A stretch of DNA of 64,000 nucleotides from Caldifarciminota bacterium (GTDB taxonomy: Bacteria > Hydrothermota > Tepidihabitantia > Tepidihabitantales > Tepidihabitantaceae), in assembly GCA_026418295.1 (NCBI GenBank), contig JAOABP010000007.1, positions 1 through 64,000 of the forward strand. Reading direction: 5' to 3'. The translations under genes and the position numbers were made by a program. The notes under the pieces are model-generated. The model ran no database searches, had not been told where the DNA came from, and worked only from the letters and a program-made list of their open reading frames with translations. Below are positions 7,913-14,746 of this stretch, piece after piece. Each line of letters starts with the position of its first letter. Positions within the stretch are counted from its first letter, which is position 1.

Positions 7913-8602
7913 ATGCCCCGTGAAAAGCCGAGAGTGATTGAAACGAGCCGGGGCCGGGTGGTGCGGATACCGGTGAAGACCAGGGTGCTGAACAAAGGTG
8001 ATGATCTGGTCGCCGAGGTCCGGCGTTATGCCGGTCCCCTGCTTGAGCCGGGCGATATCCTGACCATTGCCGAGAGTCCGGTTGCCGCAGTTCAGGGCCG
8101 GGCGATTCCGATTACCGAAATCAGACCCGGGTTCTGGGCAAATCTGCTCTGGCGTTTTGTCAAGAAGGTGCCCTACGGTATCGGTCTGCGCTCGCCCTGG
8201 TCAATGCAGTGTGCCATTGATGAGGTGGGGCTGGCAAGGATTCTGCGGGCGGCGGTTGCCGGTTTCTGGGGGAAGCTGCGGGGCAGAAGCGGTGATTTCT
8301 ACCGGGTGGCGGGCAGGCAGGTGGCGATGATTGATGCCGCCCACACCTCCGGCGTGCCGGAATTTTATGAGTGTGTCATACTCGGTCCGAAGGAGCCGGA
8401 CCGGGTGGCACAGGAGCTTGCGACTGCGCTCGGCTGTCCGGTCGCAATTGTGGATGCCAATGATATCTTCGGCTGCACGGTGGTGGGCGCATCCGCCGGT
8501 CTGGATACCGGGCTGGTTGAGGAGGCAATGCGCGACAATCCGGCCGGTCAGGGGAATGAGCTGACGCCGATTGTCATCCTGCGGCCCGAAGGTGAGGAGT
8601 GA
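7913..8602 (+). CDS. F420-0:gamma-glutamyl ligase-like protein (CofE family)
   Basis: This 229-residue protein belongs to the CofE/FbiB-type ligase family. It has the N-terminal GDDLVAEVRRYAGPLLEPGDILTIAES block, a VDANDIFGCTVVGAS block (about 181-195) and a C-terminal DNPAGQGNELTPIVILR. In methanogens CofE adds glutamates to coenzyme F420. Many bacteria without F420 carry short stand-alone homologues of unknown substrate, and no other F420 gene is visible here. The start is the ATG on which the promoter at 7879-7907 would initiate. mscL follows 18 bp downstream. Confidence 0.7.
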   Translation: MPREKPRVIETSRGRVVRIPVKTRVLNKGDDLVAEVRRYAGPLLEPGDILTIAESPVAAVQGRAIPITEIRPGFWANLLWRFVKKVPYGIGLRSPWSMQCAIDEVGLARILRAAVAGFWGKLRGRSGDFYRVAGRQVAMIDAAHTSGVPEFYECVILGPKEPDRVAQELATALGCPVAIVDANDIFGCTVVGASAGLDTGLVEEAMRDNPAGQGNELTPIVILRPEGEE

Positions 8603-8620
8603 GATAAAAATGGAGGTTGT

Positions 8621-9031
8621 ATGAACTTTTTCCGTGAGTTCAGGGAATTCGCCCTCCGGGGCAATGTGATCGACATGGCGGTCGGCATTATCGTCGGTGC
8701 GGCGTTCGGGAAGATCGTATCTTCCCTGGTCGGAGATGTGATTCTGCCGCCAATCGGGCTCCTGCTCGGTGGAGTGGATTTTTCCAGTCTGGCAGTAACG
8801 CTCAAGGCGGCAAGCGGGGACAAACCGGCAGTGGTGCTCGGATATGGCCGGTTCCTTCAGACGGTCGTGGACTTTCTGATCATTGCGCTGGCAATCTTTC
8901 TCGTGATCGTCAAACCGGTGAATATGCTGAAAAAGCGGCAGCCGGCCGCGCCGCCTTCGCCACCGGCGCCGTCAGCTGAGGAACAGCTGCTGGCGGAGAT
9001 CCGGGATCTGCTTAAGTCCCGAGGCGGGTGA
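8621..9031 (+). CDS. mscL: Large-conductance mechanosensitive channel
   Basis: The 136-residue MscL has the canonical N-terminus [31 protein letters not shown] (pore-lining TM1). It also has a periplasmic loop ending in [22 protein letters not shown] (TM2), a Pro/Ala-rich linker and a C-terminal amphipathic helix ([14 protein letters not shown]) that forms the pentamer bundle. It releases solutes during osmotic downshock. A GGAGG Shine-Dalgarno sits about 6 nt upstream, so it is translated as the second gene after 7913. Confidence 0.96.
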   Translation: MNFFREFREFALRGNVIDMAVGIIVGAAFGKIVSSLVGDVILPPIGLLLGGVDFSSLAVTLKAASGDKPAVVLGYGRFLQTVVDFLIIALAIFLVIVKPVNMLKKRQPAAPPSPPAPSAEEQLLAEIRDLLKSRGG

Positions 9032-9050
9032 AACCTGTCTGCAGTTTTAA

Positions 9051-9079
9051 TTGACAGCCGGATTTTTTTCTGTTATTAT
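9051..9079 (+). promoter_or_regulatory. Promoter of the RRM-protein gene
   Basis: A consensus TTGACA -35 (9051-9056), 17-bp spacer and TATTAT -10 (9074-9079) predict a start near 9086. This gives an unusually long leader of about 155 nt before the ATG at 9241. Confidence 0.7.
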
Positions 9080-9107
9080 TATAACTGACCGGTTTGATAC
9101 GGGCTAA

Positions 9108-9234
9108 AACCGGTCAGAAGGTTAGTGCCCGAGATTATGCTTGTGGTCCGTTAGGGTCTGCGTCGGTTCCCGCCATAAACGGCGAGTTTGTGCGTAGCCT
9201 GTAACGCTTCCCAAGCGCAAACCTTACTGGAGGT
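9108..9234 (+). promoter_or_regulatory. Structured 5' leader of the RRM-protein mRNA
   Basis: The leader holds several complementary segments. CAGAAGGTT (9115-9123) can pair with AACCTTaCTG near 9220-9229 with one bulge, closing the domain right beside the GGAGG Shine-Dalgarno. CGCC/GGCG flanks an ATAAAC loop (about 9171-9184). CGCTT-CCC-AAGCG forms a hairpin at 9205-9217. GTTTG (9186-9190) can pair with CAAAC near 9218-9222, which competes with the closing stem. Mutually exclusive pairings next to a ribosome site suggest a regulatory RNA, possibly a thermosensor or an autoregulatory target of the RRM protein. It matches no riboswitch I recognise. Confidence 0.5.
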
Positions 9235-9240
9235 ATGTAA

Positions 9241-9516
9241 ATGGGTAAGCGCGTGTTTGTGGGAAATCTCCCATTCAGCGCTACCGAAGACCGGCTGCGC
9301 GACCTTTTTGGTCAGCATGGCGAGGTGACTTCGGTCGAGATCATCAAAGACAAATTTACCGAGCGTTCTCGGGGATTTGCCTTTGTGGAAATGGCTACCG
9401 ACGATCAGGCTGCTGCCGCCATTGCCGCTCTGAATCAGACGGAAATGGATGGCCGGCAGCTGACCGTAAATGAGGCACGTGCCCGGACCGAGCGTCCGCC
9501 GCGCGGCTCAAGGTAG
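9241..9516 (+). CDS. RRM-domain RNA-binding protein
   Basis: The 91-residue protein is a single RNA recognition motif with a short basic tail. RNP2 is VFVGNL (residues 5-10) and RNP1 is RGFAFVEM (about 44-51), the aromatic residues that stack on RNA bases. Such small RRM proteins occur in cyanobacteria and other bacteria and are often cold-induced, with chaperone-like or post-transcriptional roles. A GGAGG lies 8 nt before the ATG. The long leader and dedicated terminator (9551-9586) make it a single-gene unit, consistent with regulation at the RNA level. Confidence 0.92.
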   Translation: MGKRVFVGNLPFSATEDRLRDLFGQHGEVTSVEIIKDKFTERSRGFAFVEMATDDQAAAAIAALNQTEMDGRQLTVNEARARTERPPRGSR

Positions 9517-9550
9517 TCAGCGAACTGCTGCGCAAGTCGCAGTGTCAGAC

Positions 9551-9586
9551 GGGGTTCTCCCTTGACTGGGGAGAACCCCTTTTTTA
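9551..9586 (+). terminator. Rho-independent terminator after the RRM gene
   Basis: A perfect 11-bp stem (GGGGTTCTCCC with GGGAGAACCCC), a short loop containing TTGACT, and a run of six T. The loop is also the -35 element of the next promoter. Confidence 0.92.
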
Positions 9587-9590
9587 TACT
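9562..9590 (+). promoter_or_regulatory. accD promoter embedded in the terminator, leaderless
   Basis: TTGACT (9562-9567), the terminator loop, serves as a -35. After exactly 17 bp comes TATACT (9585-9590), which begins with the last T of the T-tract. The predicted first base (9596-9597) coincides with the GTG start codon of accD at 9596. No Shine-Dalgarno exists between the terminator and the start, which supports leaderless translation. Confidence 0.6.
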
Positions 9591-9595
9591 AATCC

Positions 9596-10414
9596 GTGCC
9601 AGATAGTGAATCCAGGGTAAAACCGGCAGACACCCTGTGGCAGCGCTGCAACGGGTGTGGTGAAATTATCTACCGGAAGACACTGGAGTCCAATTTTCAT
9701 GTCTGTAACCGCTGCGGGTATCATTTCCGGATCGGTCCGGAGGAGTATATCCGGATTATACTTGATGAGAACTCCTGGGAGGAGCTGGATGCAGACCTGA
9801 TTGCCGGGGATCCGCTGCGGTTTCCGAAGTATCCGGAAAAGCTCCGGGAGGCACGGCAGAAGACCGGCAGGAATGATGCGTTCAGTTATGGCCGGGGAAT
9901 GTGCGGCAGGATCCCGGTGGTGTTTGGAGTGATGGACTTCGGCTTTATCGGCGGCAGTATGGGTTCGGTGGTGGGCGAGAAGGTTGCCCGGGCGATCCGG
10001 CTTGCAAGAAAAGAATCCCGGCCGCTGATCATCGTTGCCACTTCAGGTGGGGCACGGATGCAGGAGGGGATCATTTCGCTGATGCAGATGGCAAAGACCT
10101 CAGCCGAACTGGGACTTTTGCGTCAGGCGCGGGTGCCCTATATTGCGATTCCGGTTGACCCCTGCACTGCCGGTGTGATGGCTTCGTTCGCCTCGCTCGG
10201 AGATGTAATTATCTCTGAGCCGAATGCCCTCTTGGGGTTTGCGGGTCAGCGGGTGATTGAGGATACAATTGGAGAAAAGCTGCCCCCCGGTTTTCAGCGG
10301 GCGGAGTTCATGCTCCGGCACGGGCTGGTGGATGTTGTAGTTCCCCGGCGGAACCTGAAGGAGACGGTGGTGAGAATCCTCTCGGTGCTGTGGTATCGAC
10401 ATCAGAGTCTATGA
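9596..10414 (+). CDS. accD: Acetyl-CoA carboxylase carboxyltransferase beta subunit
   Basis: This 272-residue AccD has the N-terminal zinc ribbon (Cys18, Cys21, Cys37, Cys40) and a crotonase-fold carboxyltransferase core. The core includes GRGMCGRIPVVFGVMDFGFIGGSMGSVVGEK, the TSGGARMQEG loop and GFAGQRVIEDTIGEKLPPGFQRAEF. With AccA it transfers CO2 from carboxybiotin to acetyl-CoA, the first step of fatty-acid synthesis. accA is not in this window and accB/accC do not neighbour it. The GTG start follows from the leaderless promoter. The gene overlaps the next by 4 bp. Confidence 0.95.
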   Translation: MPDSESRVKPADTLWQRCNGCGEIIYRKTLESNFHVCNRCGYHFRIGPEEYIRIILDENSWEELDADLIAGDPLRFPKYPEKLREARQKTGRNDAFSYGRGMCGRIPVVFGVMDFGFIGGSMGSVVGEKVARAIRLARKESRPLIIVATSGGARMQEGIISLMQMAKTSAELGLLRQARVPYIAIPVDPCTAGVMASFASLGDVIISEPNALLGFAGQRVIEDTIGEKLPPGFQRAEFMLRHGLVDVVVPRRNLKETVVRILSVLWYRHQSL

Positions 10415-11481
10415 GCCGGGTTTTATTGAAGGAAGTTACGAAGACATTCCGGCGCGGGGTGGTGGCGGTTGACCGGGTTAATCTGGAGATCAATGACCGG
10501 GAGTTTTTTGTCATCCTCGGACCTTCCGGCTGCGGCAAGACCACACTGTTAAGGATCATTGCCGGACTGGAAGAACCGGATGGTGGTGAGATTTATATCG
10601 GGGAGCGGCGGGTGAACGATCTCGAGCCCAAGGAACGGGATATCGCAATGGTGTTTCAGAACTATGCGCTGTATCCGCATATGACCGTGTATGAGAATAT
10701 GGCTTTTGCCCTGCAGCTCAGAAAGTTACCGAAAGACGAAATCCGGCGCCGGGTTGAGGAGGCGGCAGCAATTCTCGGGATCAAGGAGCTGCTGGGGCGC
10801 AAACCGGCAGAGCTCTCCGGCGGACAGCGGCAGCGGGTGGCAGTAGGTCGGGCGATTGTCCGTCAGCCGCAGGTGTTTCTGTTTGATGAGCCCCTTTCCA
10901 ACCTGGATGCGAAGCTGCGGGTCGGGATGCGGGCAGAACTTGCCCGGCTGCACCAGCGGTTGCAGACCACCGTTATCTATGTGACCCATGATCAGGTGGA
11001 GGCGATGACACTCGGACAGCGGATCGGGGTAATGAATGCGGGGCGAATGGTACAGGTTGCGGACCCTCTTACCCTTTACAACCGGCCGATGAACCGTTTT
11101 GTTGCCGGGTTCATCGGTTCACCGCCAATGAATCTGTTTACCGGTGTAATTCAGACATCTCCCCTGCGGTTCGTCACTGCCAGTTTTACAATTGAGCTGC
11201 CGGCAGGGATTGCGGGTTCGGCCAAGCCGGAACAGGCGGTGGTGCTGGGCATCAGACCTGAAGATGTCGTGCTTGACCAGTCCGGTCCGGTGTCAGCGGT
11301 AGTAGATGTGAACGAACAGCTGGGGAATGAGGCGCTGATTTATCTGAAGCTGGAAGGGGAAAGTGTGATTGTCCGTACCAGCCCGCACGATGCGCCAGGT
11401 CCTGGAACCCGGGTACGCCTGAGTTTTGATCCCGCAAAAATCCATCTGTTTGATGCCAATTCTGGCAGCCGGCTGAATTAG
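10411..11481 (+). CDS. ABC transporter ATP-binding protein, UgpC/MalK type
   Basis: The 356-residue ATPase has Walker A GPSGCGKTT, Q-loop VFQNYALYPHMTV, signature LSGGQRQRVAVGRA, Walker B VFLFDEPLSNLDAKL and the switch His in YVTHDQVEAM. The C-terminal approx. 120 residues form the OB-fold regulatory domain of the MalK/UgpC/PotA group (MNLFTGVI, LGIRPEDV). Such ATPases power sugar, glycerol-phosphate or polyamine importers. It overlaps accD by ATGA, but no permease or binding protein is adjacent, so it is probably a shared ATPase for importers elsewhere. The inner ATG at 10411 is chosen because the longer frame only extends into accD. Confidence 0.9.
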   Translation: MSRVLLKEVTKTFRRGVVAVDRVNLEINDREFFVILGPSGCGKTTLLRIIAGLEEPDGGEIYIGERRVNDLEPKERDIAMVFQNYALYPHMTVYENMAFALQLRKLPKDEIRRRVEEAAAILGIKELLGRKPAELSGGQRQRVAVGRAIVRQPQVFLFDEPLSNLDAKLRVGMRAELARLHQRLQTTVIYVTHDQVEAMTLGQRIGVMNAGRMVQVADPLTLYNRPMNRFVAGFIGSPPMNLFTGVIQTSPLRFVTASFTIELPAGIAGSAKPEQAVVLGIRPEDVVLDQSGPVSAVVDVNEQLGNEALIYLKLEGESVIVRTSPHDAPGPGTRVRLSFDPAKIHLFDANSGSRLN

Positions 11482-12410
11482 TGCCGGTGGTGGCGGGAGA
11501 AGAATTCCCAGATGAGCGCGGTGGCGTTGAGACTCTGAACGTGAGGACCATAATGGCGGGATCGCTTTTTGCCGCCAGGCCAGACATGACCCCCGCCGAT
11601 AATTTTGTAAAGAATGACCTCGGCACCACCGGTATAGGCTATGCGGATTATTTCCGGTTTATCCCTGCCTGCCGCTGATACCCTTTCAGTCTGAATCTTT
11701 GCATTCCGGTTTGATTCCGCCCATAACCGGGCGGTTGCTTCCACACCCAGGACTTGGCCGCGGGGAGCGGTGATTCCTACAAGACCCCCTTCATACGGAA
11801 CAAACGGATCGGCGGTGCCATTGAACATCAGCACTGGCAGGGGGGTGGGTAAGGGAAACCGGCGGGCAAGATTTTCCGGCAGGGCAGCGGCAACGGTGGC
11901 GATGGCTGCAAGCCGGTCAGCAATTTCACAGCCGAGCCGGTGGCACATCATACCGCCGTTTGAGATCCCGCAGGCGTAAATTCTGCTCCGGTCAATTTTC
12001 ATTCTGCAGCCGATGGTGTCGATCAGCGCAGCGATGAAGCCGGTATCATCAATGTTTTCACGGTGGGAGCGGTACTTAGTAATATCCCGGCCGTCATTCC
12101 AGTGACGGTTTACTGCCTGCGGGTAGACCACGATGAATCCGGCAGAATCTGCCAGACGGTTGAATCCGGTAAGCCGGGCTACCGAGACGGGTGTGCCGCC
12201 ACCACCATGTAGGACAAAGACCAGCGGTATTTCTTTTTTCTGAGGGAGGTTGGGGGGGATATGAATCAGATAGCGGCGGGTAATACCCTGATAAACAATG
12301 GATTCCAGCCGGTCGCCGCGAGGCGGTCTTTGCGTCCGGTCGAAGGTTGCGGTTTCAGCAATAATGGTAACAATGAAAATGAGGGTTACCAGATACGCTC
12401 CCACCGGCAT
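11478..12410 (-). CDS. Secreted alpha/beta-hydrolase, PHB depolymerase/feruloyl esterase-like (LpqC family)
   Basis: The 310-residue protein begins with a signal peptide or anchor (residues about 5-20). The hydrolase core has the oxyanion strand VFVLHGGGGTP, the nucleophile elbow CGISNGGMM (Ser in G-x-S-x-G-like context), FNGTADPFVPYEGG with the likely catalytic Asp, and GGGHVWPGG with the catalytic His. This is the pattern of esterase/PHB depolymerase (LpqC) enzymes acting on polyesters or feruloyl esters outside the cytoplasm. A promoter at 12417-12444 places the first transcribed base on the ATG. Its 3' end overlaps the ABC ATPase end by 4 bp, tail to tail. Confidence 0.82.
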   Translation of the reverse strand: MPVGAYLVTLIFIVTIIAETATFDRTQRPPRGDRLESIVYQGITRRYLIHIPPNLPQKKEIPLVFVLHGGGGTPVSVARLTGFNRLADSAGFIVVYPQAVNRHWNDGRDITKYRSHRENIDDTGFIAALIDTIGCRMKIDRSRIYACGISNGGMMCHRLGCEIADRLAAIATVAAALPENLARRFPLPTPLPVLMFNGTADPFVPYEGGLVGITAPRGQVLGVEATARLWAESNRNAKIQTERVSAAGRDKPEIIRIAYTGGAEVILYKIIGGGHVWPGGKKRSRHYGPHVQSLNATALIWEFFSRHHRH

Positions 12411-12416
12411 ATAGAT

Positions 12417-12444
12417 ATTTTATCCAGAGTGGGGGGTGATTCAA
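12417..12444 (-). promoter_or_regulatory. Leaderless promoter of the esterase gene
   Basis: On the minus strand, TTGAAT (12444-12439), a 16-bp spacer and TAAAAT (12422-12417) predict a start at 12410, the A of the ATG. The -35 box begins just after the T-tract of the hsp20 terminator. Confidence 0.6.
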
Positions 12445-12447
12445 CAA

Positions 12448-12475
12448 CAAAAAGAGACGCCCGACCGGGCGTCTC
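12448..12475 (-). terminator. Rho-independent terminator of hsp20
   Basis: On the minus strand, GAGACGCCCG/CGGGCGTCTC form a stem of nine or ten base pairs with a tight loop, followed by TTTTTG. It ends hsp20 transcription and abuts the promoter of the next gene. Confidence 0.85.
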
Positions 12476-12497
12476 CAAAAGGGCGGTTCCGGGAAGA

Positions 12498-12947
12498 TTA
12501 GTCCTCGGCAACGATGGTAATCTCCTTTGCCTTGGACTTCTCGGACTTCGGGAGGACCAGCTCCAGGACCCCTGCCTTGTAGGATGCCTTTGCCTTGTCG
12601 CCCTCAACCTCTGCCGGCAGTGTGACTGTGCGCTGGAACTTGCCGTAGATCCGCTCCTGACGGTAGTAGGTCCGGTTCTTTTTCTCGCTTTCGAATTTCC
12701 GCTCGCCGCTGATCGTCAGGGTGTCGCCGGACAGACTGACCTTGATATCCTCCTTATTCATTCCCGGCAGCTCAGCGCGGACGACGATGGCATCCTCAGT
12801 TTCCTCAATGTCCAGGGGCGGAGCCCAGTAGGTTTCTCCCCGCTCCCGGGGCAGGCGTCCGAAGACCGAGTCAAAGAGCCGGTCCAGTTCATCCCGGAGT
12901 GAAACCATCTCCCGGAACGGATCCCAAGTCGTCAGATGCTTTGCCAT
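12498..12947 (-). CDS. Small heat-shock protein, Hsp20/alpha-crystallin family
   Basis: The 149-residue protein starts MAKHLTTWDPFREMVSLRDELDRLFD, the common N-terminus of bacterial class A Hsp20. The alpha-crystallin domain runs from about residue 45 to 135 (ELPGMNKEDIKVSLSGDTLTISGER ... FQRTVTLPAEVEGDKAKASYKAGVLELVLPK), ending in an acidic tail. It is an ATP-independent holdase. An AAGGAGGTGA Shine-Dalgarno 8 nt upstream selects this ATG over two codons just before it. It is a monocistronic unit with its own terminator. Confidence 0.95.
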   Translation of the reverse strand: MAKHLTTWDPFREMVSLRDELDRLFDSVFGRLPRERGETYWAPPLDIEETEDAIVVRAELPGMNKEDIKVSLSGDTLTISGERKFESEKKNRTYYRQERIYGKFQRTVTLPAEVEGDKAKASYKAGVLELVLPKSEKSKAKEITIVAED

Positions 12948-12986
12948 TTTCATCACCTCCTTATTCAGGTTTCTGCTTTCACCTAT

Positions 12987-13412
12987 TTAGACCGCCGGTT
13001 TTAGGTAAGGTTTCACGGCAAAGATCCGCTTCAGTGGCATACGGGCAACCTGGAGTGCCAGTTGTTTTACCTGATCGGAAGGTAGATTAACCATTGCATT
13101 GAAAACTTCCGGTCGCACGGAAAGTGTCAGCTGCCGGCGCGGTGGGGCAGAAAAATGAATCCGGCAGAACCGCCGGGCGGTCCGGTGCCGGATGTTGCCT
13201 TTGCCCATGGTGCAACCGGCACCGAGCTGGATGCCGTCAATTACACACCGGACTGGCGGTTTTGGCGGACAGAAGATGGTTGCGCGGATCTGAAACGGGG
13301 TGCATTTAAACCGGCGCCGGGCATAAATGCCGGCACGGAGACCGACGACGAGCCAGGGTCCGAGATGGCCGTGGAACCGGGCGGCATTTTTTAAAAGTGG
13401 AGTCATAGCCAC
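12987..13412 (-). CDS. FmdE-family protein (stand-alone)
   Basis: The 141-residue protein has FHGHLGPWLVVGLRAG near the N-terminus, then VIDGIQLGAGCTMGKGNI and a terminal DQVKQLALQVARMPLKRIF helix. This is the FmdE pattern (FHGHxCPGLxxGxRA ... DxIQxxTGCTxGKGN), with a Gly replacing the Cys expected in HLCPG. FmdE is named after formylmethanofuran dehydrogenase, but stand-alone bacterial forms are common and of unknown role, sometimes metal-linked. It is divergent from the DtxR-ZIP operon. The GTG at 13412 is chosen because the promoter at 13419-13446 initiates exactly there; the ATG at 13406 is the alternative. Confidence 0.7.
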   Translation of the reverse strand: MAMTPLLKNAARFHGHLGPWLVVGLRAGIYARRRFKCTPFQIRATIFCPPKPPVRCVIDGIQLGAGCTMGKGNIRHRTARRFCRIHFSAPPRRQLTLSVRPEVFNAMVNLPSDQVKQLALQVARMPLKRIFAVKPYLKPAV

Positions 13413-13418
13413 TGATGG

Positions 13419-13446
13419 ATTATAATTTATTATCCGGTATGGGCAA
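13419..13446 (-). promoter_or_regulatory. Leaderless promoter of the FmdE gene
   Basis: On the minus strand, TTGCCC (13446-13441), a 16-bp spacer and a perfect TATAAT (13424-13419) predict a start at 13412, the G of an in-frame GTG codon. Confidence 0.55.
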
Positions 13447-13449
13447 CTG

Positions 13450-13477
13450 TTGACTTCAACCGGTTTTCTGCTAAAAT
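13450..13477 (+). promoter_or_regulatory. Promoter of the DtxR-ZIP-M23 operon with possible operator
   Basis: TTGACT (13450-13455), a 16-bp spacer and TAAAAT (13472-13477) predict a start near 13484, leaving only about 9 nt of leader. A quasi-palindrome, AAAATTAG-CCTGTTTT (13473-13488), overlaps the -10 and start site. That is where a DtxR-type repressor would be expected to bind, so autoregulation is a reasonable inference. Confidence 0.5.
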
Positions 13478-13492
13478 TAGCCTGTTTTAACA

Positions 13493-13921
13493 ATGTTTAA
13501 TACACCTAACATTAACCGGTCCCCGTCTCTGGGGGAAAGTCAGGAGGATTATCTGGAGGCGATTCTGGTTCTTGAGAGGGACCGCCGGACCGTGCGGGTT
13601 AAGGATATCGCCGGATTTCTGGGGGTAAGCCGTCCCTCAGTGGTGGTGGCACTTGCCGCCCTTGCCGACAAGGGGCTGGTCCGACACGAGCATTACGGCG
13701 GGGTGGAGTTGACACCTCTGGGAAGAAAGGTTGCGGAAACGGTCTATCAGCGCCATCAGCTGCTGGTGACATTTCTGCGCCGGATTGTAGGAGTGAGTGC
13801 TGCAGTTGCGGAGGCCGATGCCTGTCGTCTGGAACACAGCCTGTCGCCGGTGACGCTTAACCGGCTGAAGATGCTGATATCAAGGCTGAATGTTGGTCGA
13901 ACCGGGACGAATGATGAGTGA
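13493..13921 (+). CDS. DtxR/MntR-family metal-dependent regulator
   Basis: The 142-residue protein has an N-terminal winged helix (ESQEDYLEAILVLERD ... VKDIAGFLGVSRPSVVVALAALADKGLVRHE) and the short dimerisation and metal-binding domain without an SH3 domain. Likely metal ligands are in EDYLEAI (Asp/Glu), the His of RHQLL, and EADACRLEHSLS. The Cys followed by Glu-His resembles iron-sensing DtxR/IdeR more than the Mn-sensing MntR type. It reads into the ZIP transporter gene with overlap, so it probably regulates that operon in response to iron, manganese or zinc. Confidence 0.9.
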   Translation: MFNTPNINRSPSLGESQEDYLEAILVLERDRRTVRVKDIAGFLGVSRPSVVVALAALADKGLVRHEHYGGVELTPLGRKVAETVYQRHQLLVTFLRRIVGVSAAVAEADACRLEHSLSPVTLNRLKMLISRLNVGRTGTNDE

Positions 13922-14744
13922 GAATTTCGTTTTTGCGGTAGTTCTGAGTGCACTGGCAGCGGTAAGTACATTTTTGGGGAGTCTGATCGGTCTGGTGGTG
14001 CGCCGACCGGGAAGCGGATTCATGGGATTCAGCCTGGGATTTTCCGCCGGTGTAATGATGTTTGTCTCGTTTGCCGAGTTGTTGAGCACGGGGATCAGAA
14101 GTGTGGGATTTGTGCCGGCAAATGCGGCATTTTTTACCGGCATCGCTCTGATGTTTCTGATTGATCTGATAGTGCCTCATGAGTTTATCAGTGAGCACAG
14201 GGTTGATGCTAAGATGTGTTCGCCAGATGAGCCGGTACAGAGCGGCCGGGGCTGGCGCCACCGTCACGGTCAGCAGCAGGAGCTTGAGCGCAGCCGGCTA
14301 CTGCGACTGGGTCTGCTGGTTGCGCTGGGAATCGGACTCCACAATTTCCCTGAGGGGATGGCGACCTTTGCGGGGGCGATCAGGAACCGGAAGCTGGGGA
14401 TTGCGATTGCGGCCGCAATTGCTCTGCACAACATCCCTGAAGGACTTTCAGTTGCAGTGCCGGTATTCTGTGCCACCGGTTCCCGGCGTCGGAGTCTGCT
14501 CTGGTCGGCACTGTCCGGGACAGCGGAACTGGCGGGTGCCCTGGTAGCGGCAGGAATGCTGATGCCATTTCTTAACGAGGCGCTGCTGAACCTGCTGCTT
14601 GCCGGTGTGGGGGGGCTGATGGTCTTCATTGCCTTTGATGAGCTGATTCCCGGTTCCTACGCCTACGGTCACGAGCATCTGAGTGTCGCCGGAGTTATTT
14701 CAGGGATGATCCTGATGGCGGCAAGTCTGGTTGTGTTCAAGTAG
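13911..14744 (+). CDS. ZIP-family divalent metal transporter (ZupT-like)
   Basis: The 277-residue protein has eight predicted membrane helices and a His-rich cytoplasmic loop (residues about 100-125, with HRHGQQQ). The two signature metal-binding helices are GLHNFPEGMATFAGA and ALHNIPEGLSVAVPV. ZIP proteins bring Zn, Fe or Mn into the cytoplasm. Its start (ATG at 13911, or 13914) lies inside the end of the DtxR gene, giving translational coupling. A metal-responsive repressor plus transporter is a classic homeostasis pair. Confidence 0.92.
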   Translation: MMSENFVFAVVLSALAAVSTFLGSLIGLVVRRPGSGFMGFSLGFSAGVMMFVSFAELLSTGIRSVGFVPANAAFFTGIALMFLIDLIVPHEFISEHRVDAKMCSPDEPVQSGRGWRHRHGQQQELERSRLLRLGLLVALGIGLHNFPEGMATFAGAIRNRKLGIAIAAAIALHNIPEGLSVAVPVFCATGSRRRSLLWSALSGTAELAGALVAAGMLMPFLNEALLNLLLAGVGGLMVFIAFDELIPGSYAYGHEHLSVAGVISGMILMAASLVVFK

Positions 14745-14746
14745 TT

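Noticed and set aside
7913-8602. Evidence for coenzyme F420 biosynthesis
   Set aside because: Only a CofE-like protein is present; no cofC/cofD/cofG/cofH nearby, and stand-alone homologues are common in bacteria without F420.
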